A DNA stretch of 5,876 nucleotides from Chroococcidiopsidaceae cyanobacterium CP_BM_RX_35 (GCA_019242465.1 JAFAVL010000426.1:1-5876); one strand, 5' to 3'; shown: positions 1-5,538, counted from the stretch's first letter. Translations and numbers: made by a program. The notes: a model not told the origin generated them from the sequence alone.

Positions 1-149
1 GCTAAGCCATGAACCTGAAATCCACAATAGACTAGATAGTCATTTAACATCTGCCGATTGACTTCGTTATCTTCAATCAGCAAAATTCGCCAAGGAAGTG
101 GGTTCGTGGAGGAGCCTTTACCTGGTTTTACTGTTCGCTTACTGCTCAC
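1..149 (-). CDS. Response regulator receiver-domain protein, N-terminal fragment
   Basis: About 49 residues are visible before the left edge cuts the gene. After a basic, Ser/Pro-rich leader of about 20 residues comes WRILLIEDNEVNRQ, the first beta strand and acidic pocket (E-D-N) of a CheY-like receiver domain. It is followed by an amphipathic helix and a CGFQV strand typical of REC domains. The phospho-accepting Asp and the conserved Thr and Lys would lie outside the window. The protein is expected to receive phosphate from a histidine kinase, and its output domain cannot be known from here. No ATG is available: the frame is open back to a TGA, and the best start is GTG at 149-147, with a TTG at 161 as alternative. 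Neither has a clear ribosome binding site. The family call is firm; the start is uncertain. Confidence 0.8.
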   Translation of the reverse strand, partial: MSSKRTVKPGKGSSTNPLPWRILLIEDNEVNRQMLNDYLVYCGFQVHGL

Positions 150-563
150 GATCTTTGCCAATGAAGGAATCGCGTCGAAAGTGACACTGAAAACTAGGCT
201 TCAGCAATACAGCTAAATTTGATAGTAACTTTGGTTAAAAAGCTATCTACATCAAAGCTGTAGAAAGCAACTTACCTATCTCACCACCCAAAAGCATTGT
301 TAGTGAGGTTGTATTCAATGCTCCCCGCCTTGTCTTGCGTGAAGCAAATTGAGCCTGCCTCTATACCAGGGGTACAGCTTAAAATCAGGTTGGCTCACCT
401 GTATCTAGAGTTTCCCAGGGATTCGGATTCTACTGCAATCATCCTCTACTACCACCATCCCAATTGGCATCAGTAAATATACCAAGCTTGTCTAGATTAG
501 GCACTGAAAGTTATGATGTTGGCGGCAGCTAGAAGCAATTGCCTCAAGCGTCTACGCTAAACT
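150..563. other. Intergenic region without a convincing gene
   Basis: This 414-bp stretch separates the response-regulator start from the aminotransferase stop. It should hold the promoter of the response regulator and the 3' end of the aminotransferase transcript. I see no strong -35/-10 pair and no hairpin followed by a T-run. A small hairpin, CAGGT/ACCTG at 386-390 and 397-401, has no terminator tail. A 52-codon plus-strand frame (ATG 318, stop 474-476) has GAGG at 305-308 nine bases before its ATG, but its product resembles nothing I know. It is treated as a possibility only. Confidence 0.5.
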
Positions 564-1733
564 TCAACTACGCAAAAACTGCGCAATTCTGCTAACAGCT
601 GTTTCTAGTACTTGTGGGTCATGTACCAAGGCAAATCGGACATACCCTTCACCAGCTTTCCCAAAGCCAGCTCCAGGTGAAGCGGCGACGCCAGTGGCTT
701 CAACTAACTGGGTGCAAAATCTGATGGAATCCTGAGTCCAGGGTTCGGGCAACTGAGCCCAAATGTACATTGTGGCAGTTGGGGTGGGAACCTGCCAGCC
801 ATGCCGATGTAAAGCACTGATAAACGCATCTCGTCGCTCTTGAAACGTAGCAATGGCAGCCTTTACCCCTGCTTGAGGTCCGCTAAGGGCAGCGATCGCT
901 CCCTGCAAAATTCCCTGGTACTGGTTGAAATCGACTGCCGCTTTCACCCGTCGCAAAGCCCGAATTAGCTCAGCATTGCCAATTGCATAGCCAATTCGGA
1001 AGCCCCCCATGTTGTAAGACTTGGAAAGAGTGAAAAACTCAATCGAGACACTTTTTTCTGGATCGGCTTGGAGAATTGAGGGGGCAGTTGTACCCTCAAA
1101 TACGAGATCAACGTAGGGAAAGTCATGCACTAGTACTAGATTGTACTGTTGACAAAAGGCAACAGCAGTCTGGAAAAAAGACAAAGGCGCGATCGCCGTA
1201 GTAGGGTTGTGAGGATAGCTAAGCACCATCATCCGGGACTGCTCTAGGACTGGTGCTGGAATCTCGTCAAACACTGGCAAAAACTCGTTTTCTGCCTTCA
1301 ATGGCATTGGGTAGATCTGACCACTAGCTAAGTAGATACCCCCAGCATGAGAAGGATATCCCGGATCGAGCAAGAGGGCAAAGTCGCCGGGATTTAGCAC
1401 TGCTAGGGGTAAATGGGCTGTGCCTTCCTGAGAGCCAATTAGGGGCAGAACTTCGGTTTCTGGATCGATGGGAATACCGAATTTCTGCTCGTACCAGGTG
1501 GCAGCTGTCTGACGAAAAGCTTGAGTGCCATGGAATAACAAGTAGCCGTGGGTACTAGGGTCAGATAGAGTCTGAGTAATTGCCTCAATCACATGTAAAC
1601 CAGTTGGCAAGTCTGAAGACCCCAGCGACAGGTCAATCAAGTCTCGCCCAAGTGCTTTAGCCCTTGCCTTCGCCTGGTCCATATCTGCAAATACATTGGC
1701 TTGCAGGGGTTCTAAACGCTTAGCAAACTGCAT
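564..1733 (-). CDS. Class I/II PLP-dependent aminotransferase (LL-DAP aminotransferase-like)
   Basis: This is a 389-residue fold-type I aminotransferase, a normal length for the family. Numbered from the chosen ATG, GSQEG lies near residue 100, NPT has Asn176, HDFPYVD supplies the Asp204 and Tyr207 cofactor contacts, and SKSYNMGGFRIG holds the Schiff-base Lys238 and phosphate-binding Arg246. Near the C-terminus, YVRFAL supplies Arg366, which usually binds the substrate carboxylate. All key residues are present, so an active cytoplasmic enzyme is expected. The GSxEGxAHLxLAxLNPGD stretch recalls LL-diaminopimelate aminotransferases and related Asp/Ala aminotransferases, but substrate cannot be fixed from sequence alone. 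The frame extends seven codons upstream to TTG at 1754, but ATG 1733 gives the more family-like start MQFAKRLEPL. The thioredoxin stop lies only 53 bp upstream, so the two are probably co-transcribed. Two HIP1 octamers lie inside. Confidence 0.9.
   Translation of the reverse strand: MQFAKRLEPLQANVFADMDQAKARAKALGRDLIDLSLGSSDLPTGLHVIEAITQTLSDPSTHGYLLFHGTQAFRQTAATWYEQKFGIPIDPETEVLPLIGSQEGTAHLPLAVLNPGDFALLLDPGYPSHAGGIYLASGQIYPMPLKAENEFLPVFDEIPAPVLEQSRMMVLSYPHNPTTAIAPLSFFQTAVAFCQQYNLVLVHDFPYVDLVFEGTTAPSILQADPEKSVSIEFFTLSKSYNMGGFRIGYAIGNAELIRALRRVKAAVDFNQYQGILQGAIAALSGPQAGVKAAIATFQERRDAFISALHRHGWQVPTPTATMYIWAQLPEPWTQDSIRFCTQLVEATGVAASPGAGFGKAGEGYVRFALVHDPQVLETAVSRIAQFLRS
892..899. repeat. HIP1 octamer GCGATCGC
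   Basis: Exact copy of the highly iterated palindrome that is over-represented in many cyanobacterial genomes. It lies inside the aminotransferase gene. Confidence 0.8.
1189..1196. repeat. HIP1 octamer GCGATCGC
   Basis: Second exact HIP1 copy in the aminotransferase gene, about 300 bases from the first. Confidence 0.8.
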
Positions 1734-1786
1734 AATTTCTAACTTAGCTGTCAAAAAAGTATGACACGTAAATGTTAATTCAGCTT

Positions 1787-2122
1787 TCAGCCTTGCTTTG
1801 GCAAGTGATTTTCTAGAAGGCTGCCCAACTTCTGTTTTCCAATGACTCCCTCTGAAGATTCCAGCACCTCAGTCCCTTGAAACAATCTGAGTGCTGGTAC
1901 CCCTGCCACTTGATATTGCTTCACAGTGCCAGGGTTAGGATCGACTTCCATCTTGACGACTTTTAGGCGATCGCTATATGTATTAGCAGCCCAGTCCATT
2001 ACTGGTGACATTAACTGGCAAGGACCACACCATGAAGCCCAAAAGTAAACTAATACTGGTTGCTCGGCTTGCAAAACTTCCGAGTCAAATTCACTATCTG
2101 TGATGACATTAACGCTGCTCAT
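1787..2122 (-). CDS. Thioredoxin family protein, CGPC active site
   Basis: This is a single thioredoxin fold of 111 residues, the usual thioredoxin length. WCGPC (Cys32, Cys35) is the classical redox site, and VPALRLF carries the conserved cis-proline, Pro76. The buried Asp that precedes FWA in most thioredoxins (Asp26 of E. coli TrxA) is replaced by Tyr here (VLVYFWASWCGPC). From memory, the LVYFWASWCGPC and EVDPNP segments resemble the cyanobacterial x-type (TrxB, slr1139-like) group more than m-type TrxA. There is no signal peptide, so it is a cytoplasmic disulfide reductase fed by a thioredoxin reductase. The longest frame begins at TTG 2152, ten codons earlier, but ATG 2122 gives the normal N-terminus MSSVNVITDSEF. 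It lies 95 bp after vipp1 and 53 bp before the aminotransferase. A HIP1 octamer lies at 1967-1974. Confidence 0.9.
   Translation of the reverse strand: MSSVNVITDSEFDSEVLQAEQPVLVYFWASWCGPCQLMSPVMDWAANTYSDRLKVVKMEVDPNPGTVKQYQVAGVPALRLFQGTEVLESSEGVIGKQKLGSLLENHLPKQG
1967..1974. repeat. HIP1 octamer GCGATCGC
   Basis: Exact HIP1 copy inside the thioredoxin gene. Confidence 0.8.
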
Positions 2123-2174
2123 AGTCCCATTTAAAAACTGTATGGAATACAAAGGAATCTTATTAAGTAGCAGA

Positions 2175-2192
2175 GGGACAGCGACCTATCCC
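2175..2192 (-). terminator. Candidate hairpin after vipp1 (weak terminator or processing site)
   Basis: Read on the minus strand, GGGATAG and CTGTCCC flank the loop GTCG and form a 7-bp stem starting 25 bases after the vipp1 stop. One pair is U·G in minus-strand RNA but would be an A-C mismatch in plus-strand RNA, so the structure favours the transcribed direction of vipp1. What follows is only mildly U-rich (UCUGCUACUU), so it may be a partial terminator, a 3'-end stabiliser or an attenuator before the thioredoxin gene. Confidence 0.35.
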
Positions 2193-2217
2193 CTGTCTCT
2201 CCGCTCCTTTATTCTCT

Positions 2218-3051
2218 TCAAAGTTGGTCCAACTGCTTTTTCAACTGCTCTAATTCCGCATCAACGACTTCGTTAGACTGTGAGCCAGTCGATTGCTGAT
2301 GCGCTTGTGGCAGTTGAGGCTGGTTTTGAGCTTGCTCAAGGAAGTCGCCGGAGCTTCCTCCGGCGAAGCCTTGAGGTGACGCAGGCAGCGATTTGTTCTG
2401 CACTTGAGCTTTCAAAGCAGCTAATTCATCATCAACATCGCTACCAGCTTCCAGGGCTGCAAATTGGCTTTCTAAGTTATTGCCTACCAACTCTGCTGCT
2501 GATTGCGCCCGCGCTTCTTGCAGCAAGACTTTTTCTTCCATCCGCTCGAAGGCTGCCATGGCACTGTTGTTGCCAATCCGCCCTACAGTGCTTTGGAGTT
2601 GCTCCTGAGCTTTGGCAGACGTAATGCGTGCCTTGAGCATATCTTTCTTAGTCTTGGCTTCGGAAATCTTACTTTCCAGACCGATTAAGTTACGCTTGAG
2701 GGTTTCAATCTGACCGCTTTGATTATCCAGTTGAGCTTTGAGGGTGTTGGCGGTTTCGCTGTAAGTCTTCTTGCGCTCCAGCGCTTGCCTTGCCAAATTT
2801 TCGTCCCCTTTTTCCAGCGCTAAGCGAGCATTACGTTCCCACTTTGTGGCTTCACTTTGGGATTGGTTGTACTGTTGCTCAGTGCGTTTTTGAGCAGCAA
2901 TAGATTGGGCAACGCCTTGGCGTAGCTGTACCAAGTCTTCCTGCATATCCAGGATTGACTGTTCTAGAATTTTTTCTGGGTCTTCTGCTTTGCTAACCAT
3001 GTCATTCAGGTTAGCTCTGACAACTCGACTAACGCGATCAAATAATCCCAT
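2218..3051 (-). CDS. vipp1: Vipp1/IM30, thylakoid membrane-remodelling protein
   Basis: This is a 277-residue PspA/IM30 protein, nearly all helix. Residues 1-21 form the membrane-binding amphipathic helix (MGLFDRVSRVVRANL), followed by AEDPEKILEQ at 22-31. Long coiled-coil helices with heptad-like K/E/Q content run from about 25 to 155. FERMEEKV lies at 168-175, and SDVDDELAALK near 204-214 closes the shared core. A flexible Gly/Ser/Gln/Pro linker (about 218-260) leads to the extra C-terminal helix VVDAELEQLKKQLDQL. That tail separates Vipp1 from bacterial PspA. Vipp1 assembles into rings and rods on the inner and thylakoid membranes and supports thylakoid biogenesis and membrane repair. TCCTT at 3064-3068 (AAGGA on the coding strand) lies 12 bases before the ATG, a long spacing. 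The gene follows the paralogous pspA by 162 bp. A perfect GC-rich palindrome sits inside the linker coding region. Confidence 0.95.
   Translation of the reverse strand: MGLFDRVSRVVRANLNDMVSKAEDPEKILEQSILDMQEDLVQLRQGVAQSIAAQKRTEQQYNQSQSEATKWERNARLALEKGDENLARQALERKKTYSETANTLKAQLDNQSGQIETLKRNLIGLESKISEAKTKKDMLKARITSAKAQEQLQSTVGRIGNNSAMAAFERMEEKVLLQEARAQSAAELVGNNLESQFAALEAGSDVDDELAALKAQVQNKSLPASPQGFAGGSSGDFLEQAQNQPQLPQAHQQSTGSQSNEVVDAELEQLKKQLDQL
2345..2366. repeat. Perfect 9-bp palindrome inside the vipp1 linker
   Basis: TCGCCGGAG (2345-2353) and CTCCGGCGA (2358-2366) are exact reverse complements around a four-base loop, CTTC (GAAG on the coding strand). The sequence encodes the Gly/Ser-rich piece FAGGSSGD near residues 229-236 of Vipp1, between the conserved core and the C-terminal helix. 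It is richer in GC than the flanking coding sequence. It may be a small dispersed palindromic element tolerated in a flexible linker, or simply codon choice for Gly/Ser. Whether it recurs elsewhere in the genome cannot be seen here. Confidence 0.6.
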
Positions 3052-3110
3052 AACTTTTGTCTTTCCTTATTTTTAACTTGACACTCCCACTGATAGAACG
3101 CTAAACGCTT

Positions 3111-3127
3111 ATCAAGGGCTCCTTGAT
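3111..3127. repeat. Inverted repeat in the pspA-vipp1 spacer
   Basis: ATCAAGG (3111-3117) and CCTTGAT (3121-3127) form a perfect 7-bp stem around three bases. No T-run follows on the minus strand, so it is not a standard terminator. It lies about 60 bases upstream of the vipp1 ATG and could be an operator, an RNA processing stem or part of a structured leader. Confidence 0.35.
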
Positions 3128-3143
3128 CATTGAAAGTCAACTT

Positions 3144-3165
3144 GCTCTATGGTAGCTATAAGAGC
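3144..3165. repeat. Second inverted repeat in the pspA-vipp1 spacer
   Basis: GCTC-TAT (3144-3150) can pair with ATA-(A)-GAGC (3158-3165) with one bulged base and a seven-base loop. The right arm contains the 9-mer TATAAGAGC, whose reverse complement, GCTCTTATA, occurs at 3995-4003 upstream of pspA. No T-run follows, so a terminator is unlikely. It could be an operator or a leader-RNA fold. Confidence 0.3.
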
Positions 3166-3213
3166 GTTTTGACCGACAAGAGGGACTGTTAAGGCGGGGG
3201 AAAAAGGATAGAG

Positions 3214-3933
3214 CTACTCCCCCTCATCCCTTTTCGTAGGTCCTAATTCAGGCAGTTGGGCTGGTTCTTTTGCGCTCGGCAACATCTGCGCTTTCATGCT
3301 TGCCAGTTCCGCATCAACATCACTGCTAGATTCTAGAGCGGCAAATTGCTTTTGTAGATCGTCAGTTCCGAGTTCAGCGATCGCTTGTGATTGGGCTTCT
3401 AGCTGTAGAACCTTTTCTTCCATGCGCTCAAAAGCACTCAAGGAGTTTTTGGTGTCAAACCCACCCAACATCTCGTTAAGCTTCTGAGTTGCTTGCGCCG
3501 ATCGGGCACGAGCAATAAATAGATCTTTTTTCGTTCTCGCCTCGGCAATTTTACTTTCTAGTGTCCGCATATCTTGCTTCAGCCTGACTACCACAGTGTT
3601 TTGCTGCTCTAGCTGAGCCTGCATCGCTGTTGCCGTTTCCTGGTAGGATTTTCGCTTGGTCAATGCTTCCCGCGCTAAGGCATCATTGTTTTGTTGCAGG
3701 GCGAGCTGGGCGCGGCGATACCACTCTTCAGCTGTTGTCTGGGCTTGATTTGCCTGCCTTTCAGTACGTTTTTGGCTAGCGATCGCGCTTGCCACTGCCT
3801 GCCGCAGCTGCACCAGATTCTCCTGCATATCTGTGACCGCCTGTTCCAGGATTTTTTCTGGATCTTCCGCTTGATTAACTAGACTGCTGGTGTTAGAGCG
3901 AATTATCCGAAGGATACGGTCAATCAGTCCCAT
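3214..3933 (-). CDS. pspA: PspA family protein (phage-shock/IM30 paralogue)
   Basis: This 239-residue PspA/IM30 protein aligns residue for residue with the adjacent Vipp1 from 1 to about 217, with roughly 53% identity by hand count. The amphipathic N-terminal helix MGLIDRILRIIRSN, AEDPEKILEQ (22-31), the coiled-coil hairpin and FERMEEKV (168-175) are all present. After SDVDAELASMK it ends in a short polar tail (LPELGPTKRDEGE) and lacks the Vipp1 C-terminal helix, so it is the PspA-type member. PspA oligomers bind damaged or stressed inner membrane and limit proton leak. No PspF, PspB or PspC gene is visible. The start is well supported: GGAG (plus-strand CTCC at 3941-3944) lies seven bases before the ATG. 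It is the first gene of the minus-strand cluster and is divergent from the DUF721 gene. Two HIP1 octamers lie inside. Confidence 0.93.
   Translation of the reverse strand: MGLIDRILRIIRSNTSSLVNQAEDPEKILEQAVTDMQENLVQLRQAVASAIASQKRTERQANQAQTTAEEWYRRAQLALQQNNDALAREALTKRKSYQETATAMQAQLEQQNTVVVRLKQDMRTLESKIAEARTKKDLFIARARSAQATQKLNEMLGGFDTKNSLSAFERMEEKVLQLEAQSQAIAELGTDDLQKQFAALESSSDVDAELASMKAQMLPSAKEPAQLPELGPTKRDEGE
3377..3384. repeat. HIP1 octamer GCGATCGC
   Basis: Exact HIP1 copy in the 3' half of pspA. The paralogous vipp1 gene has none. Confidence 0.8.
3779..3786. repeat. HIP1 octamer GCGATCGC
   Basis: Exact HIP1 copy in the 5' part of pspA, giving five copies in the 5.9-kb window. Confidence 0.8.
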
Positions 3934-3997
3934 GACGGCGCTCCATTCTGTTTGCTGGGGTTCTTAGTAAGGTCGCCCTCTGCCCACTCCTGTAGCT

Positions 3998-4027
3998 CTT
4001 ATACAGCTAAGTTTTCAGACGGAGCAA
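3998..4027 (-). promoter_or_regulatory. Candidate sigma-70-type promoter of pspA with overlapping palindrome
   Basis: On the minus strand, TTGCTC (plus 4022-4027) and TATAAG (plus 3998-4003) are 18 bases apart and point at pspA, which would leave a leader of about 55-60 bases. The -10 matches the consensus in five of six bases; the -35 is weak. Two nested palindromes overlap the -10: CTGTA-N7-TACAG (3990-4006) and TAGCT-N7-AGCTA (3993-4009). A repressor or activator site is therefore possible. This is inference from sequence only. Confidence 0.4.
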
Positions 4028-4159
4028 ACCTAGTCAGACTATTTGTCTCATCGTATCGTATTTCCGTTCCCAACTTTTCGCTATAGTTCGCAGCCTGAAT
4101 TATGAGTGAAAATTGTAGCAATGAAGTACGGCACAATCTGAGGCAGCAGGATTGGCAGC

Positions 4160-4717
4160 ATGACCTTTAAATCACTCAATCGCATAATAGGTACTTTACA
4201 AGCGCAGAATGGGTGGCAGGAACCGCCATTCCACCGCCTACTCAAGTGTTGGCCTGAAGCTGTGGGAACTGTGGTTGCCTCTCATACTCGACCTCTCTCA
4301 ATCCAGCGGGATGTTCTGTGGGTGGCAACTTCTAGCGCTGTCTGGTCACAAGAACTTACCTTCGGTCGTCAGCAACTTTTAACAAAGTTAAACACTTATC
4401 TGCCCATACCTCTAGCGGATATTCGCTTTTCTACAGCTCAATGGCAGCGCCCTAAAGACAAAGGATTAGATGCTGGCAATGAGCCACAAACTGATTTTTG
4501 GCGGGAGCATCCTAGTCTTGTAGAGATGCCTCGCATACCCAAACTGACTGAAACGCCTAACTCTCAAAATCCCAAGGCAGCTTTTCAACACTGGGCTCGG
4601 GTCATGCAAGCGCGATCACACGGACTACCCCTTTGTCCTCAGTGTCAGTGTCCTACCCCTGTAGGCGAACTTCAGCGATGGGATGTCTGTGCTATCTGCG
4701 TGACTAAAAAGAGGTAG
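4160..4717 (+). CDS. DUF721 (DciA-like) protein with C-terminal Cys-pair module
   Basis: The 185-residue product begins with a DUF721 domain (about 5-95): SLNRIIGTLQAQ, a Trp-rich helix (LLKCWPEAVGTVVASHTRPLS), then VLWVATSSAVWSQEL and FGRQQLLTKLN. DUF721 is the core of DciA, the bacterial protein that helps load or operate the replicative helicase DnaB, so a role in replication initiation is a reasonable inference. A polar linker (about 96-150) leads to Cys159-x2-Cys162 and Cys177-x2-Cys180, spaced like a zinc ribbon. I associate this tail with cyanobacterial members, not with classical DciA. AGGA at 4148-4151, eight bases before the ATG, supports the start. The gene is transcribed away from pspA across a 226-bp divergent region. 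A 22-codon frame from ATG 4102 overlaps its start but has no ribosome binding site. Confidence 0.88.
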   Translation: MTFKSLNRIIGTLQAQNGWQEPPFHRLLKCWPEAVGTVVASHTRPLSIQRDVLWVATSSAVWSQELTFGRQQLLTKLNTYLPIPLADIRFSTAQWQRPKDKGLDAGNEPQTDFWREHPSLVEMPRIPKLTETPNSQNPKAAFQHWARVMQARSHGLPLCPQCQCPTPVGELQRWDVCAICVTKKR

Positions 4718-5113
4718 GAGAAAATTGATTTATATCTTATGCATCTATCTTTAGTTATAAATGTTGTTTGATTCTCTTTATATTCTATTTCAATAGACTT
4801 TATGAACTGGCTGGGCGATAGAAAAATCTTATTCTTTAAGTCTAATGTCGAGAGTTGTTCTATCTCTGTTTCCGCCATCCTAACTTGATCCCCTACCTAT
4901 TTGCCTCAAAACTGGTTTGGTAACACCATGACCTTTTGCACAATCTTTTTACACAAATATTGAAATTTATAACAACAGTATAAATAAAATCTGAAGATTA
5001 CTTTTGAGCCGGGATCGCTAAAACCCAGACCAATTCATCATTTGGTAGCTACAATCTGCCTTAAGCATAAACGCAAAATGAAACGCGTAGACCATTCCTT
5101 AAATGGTATTTTC
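4718..5113. other. AT-rich intergenic region with promoter-like words
   Basis: This stretch lies after the DUF721 gene and before the Cys-rich small protein. It is visibly more AT-rich than its flanks, mainly from 4720 to 5000. TTGAAA at 4960-4965 with TAAAAT at 4985-4990 (19-base spacer) and TATAAA at 4979-4984 are promoter-like on the plus strand, but such words are expected by chance in AT-rich DNA. No hairpin with a T-run follows the DUF721 stop. A 68-codon minus-strand frame (ATG 4878, end 4672) runs into the end of the DUF721 gene, has no proper ribosome binding site and resembles no family I know, so it is not called. Confidence 0.45.
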
Positions 5114-5422
5114 ATGAAGCCTCTAAACTTTTTAACTTCTGCTTGCCGATATTGTCGGTTTTACCAGCCGGAAGGACGGCGCGGTGGTGTGTGTCTTTCT
5201 CTTGGGGTGCCAGTTCAAGGTTGTTGGAAAGCTTGTGTTCTGGCAAAGCCGCCATTCGCACCTACTTGGGGAAGTTTAGAAGGGATTATGAAGTGGTCAA
5301 ATGAGCCTGGAGTTTTACCTGCTTCCCAACAGCTCGTCTCGAAGTTAGAGCCTAAGCTTGACAAAACAGCCTTGGATTTTGGATTGACCGCACCTAAAAG
5401 AGGATGCAGCATGGGATCTTAG
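5114..5422 (+). CDS. Conserved cyanobacterial Cys-rich small protein of unknown function
   Basis: This is a 102-residue protein from the chosen ATG. Its core, CRYCRFYQPEGRRGGVC followed by LGVPVQGCWKAC and PPFAPTW, is a pattern I recognise from small uncharacterised cyanobacterial proteins; no function is known to me. Cysteines fall at 11, 14, 27, 37 and 41. The C-x2-C pair followed by Cys27 and Cys41 would suit a structural zinc or other metal site, which is inference. The C-terminal half is polar and less conserved-looking, with no membrane segment or signal peptide. The frame is open to TTG at 5042, and an ATG at 5078 gives a version 12 residues longer. None of the three starts has a clear ribosome binding site, so the start is uncertain. 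It stands alone, convergent with menB. Confidence 0.75.
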   Translation: MKPLNFLTSACRYCRFYQPEGRRGGVCLSLGVPVQGCWKACVLAKPPFAPTWGSLEGIMKWSNEPGVLPASQQLVSKLEPKLDKTALDFGLTAPKRGCSMGS

Positions 5423-5450
5423 ATAAACGGATGTTGGATTGGTTCTGCAC

Positions 5451-5489
5451 CGCCGCCAGTCGCTCACGGGGAAACCACCTCTGGCGGCG
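5451..5489. repeat. GC-rich hairpin between convergent genes
   Basis: CGCCGCCAG (5451-5459) and CTGGCGGCG (5481-5489) are perfect 9-base inverted repeats around a 21-base loop. The loop contains GG-GAAA-CC (5469-5476), a GNRA tetraloop form in plus-strand RNA. The hairpin lies 28 bases after the Cys-rich gene's stop and about 50 bases after the menB stop. Neither strand has a T-run after the stem, so it is not a classical intrinsic terminator, although it may act as a bidirectional 3' barrier or RNA stabiliser. Confidence 0.5.
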
Positions 5490-5538
5490 CTAGCTCATTA
5501 GGATTGGGGCTTCACCGAAATTCTTCTTAATCCAAATT

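Noticed and set aside
386..401. Small CAGGT/ACCTG hairpin as a terminator
   Set aside because: The stem is only five pairs, there is no T-run, and it lies more than 150 bases beyond the aminotransferase stop.
1749..1766. TGTCA-N8-TGACA just before the aminotransferase ATG, as an operator
   Set aside because: The arms are only five bases, and the spacing fits neither the NtcA pattern (GTA-N8-TAC) nor a CRP-type site. A chance match is likely.
2280..2688. Plus-strand frames opposite vipp1
   Set aside because: They mirror the strongly supported vipp1 reading frame, and their low-complexity Leu/Ala/Arg-rich products reflect antisense coding bias.
3296..3882. Plus-strand frames opposite pspA
   Set aside because: They are antisense shadows of pspA with no ribosome binding site or family resemblance.
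3992..4004. NtcA-like site upstream of pspA
   Set aside because: GTA and TAC are separated by seven bases, not the eight needed, and no suitably placed -10 box follows for NtcA activation.
4102..4170. 22-codon frame overlapping the DUF721 start, as a leader peptide
   Set aside because: There is no ribosome binding site before its ATG, and a frame this short is common by chance.
4672..4878. 68-codon minus-strand frame in the AT-rich gap
   Set aside because: It overlaps the 3' end of the DUF721 gene by 46 bases, has no proper ribosome binding site, uses AT-rich codons unlike its neighbours and resembles no known family. A chance frame is more likely, though a young gene cannot be excluded.
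5215..5412. Minus-strand frame opposite the Cys-rich protein
   Set aside because: The opposite strand encodes the recognisable Cys motif, so this frame is a shadow.
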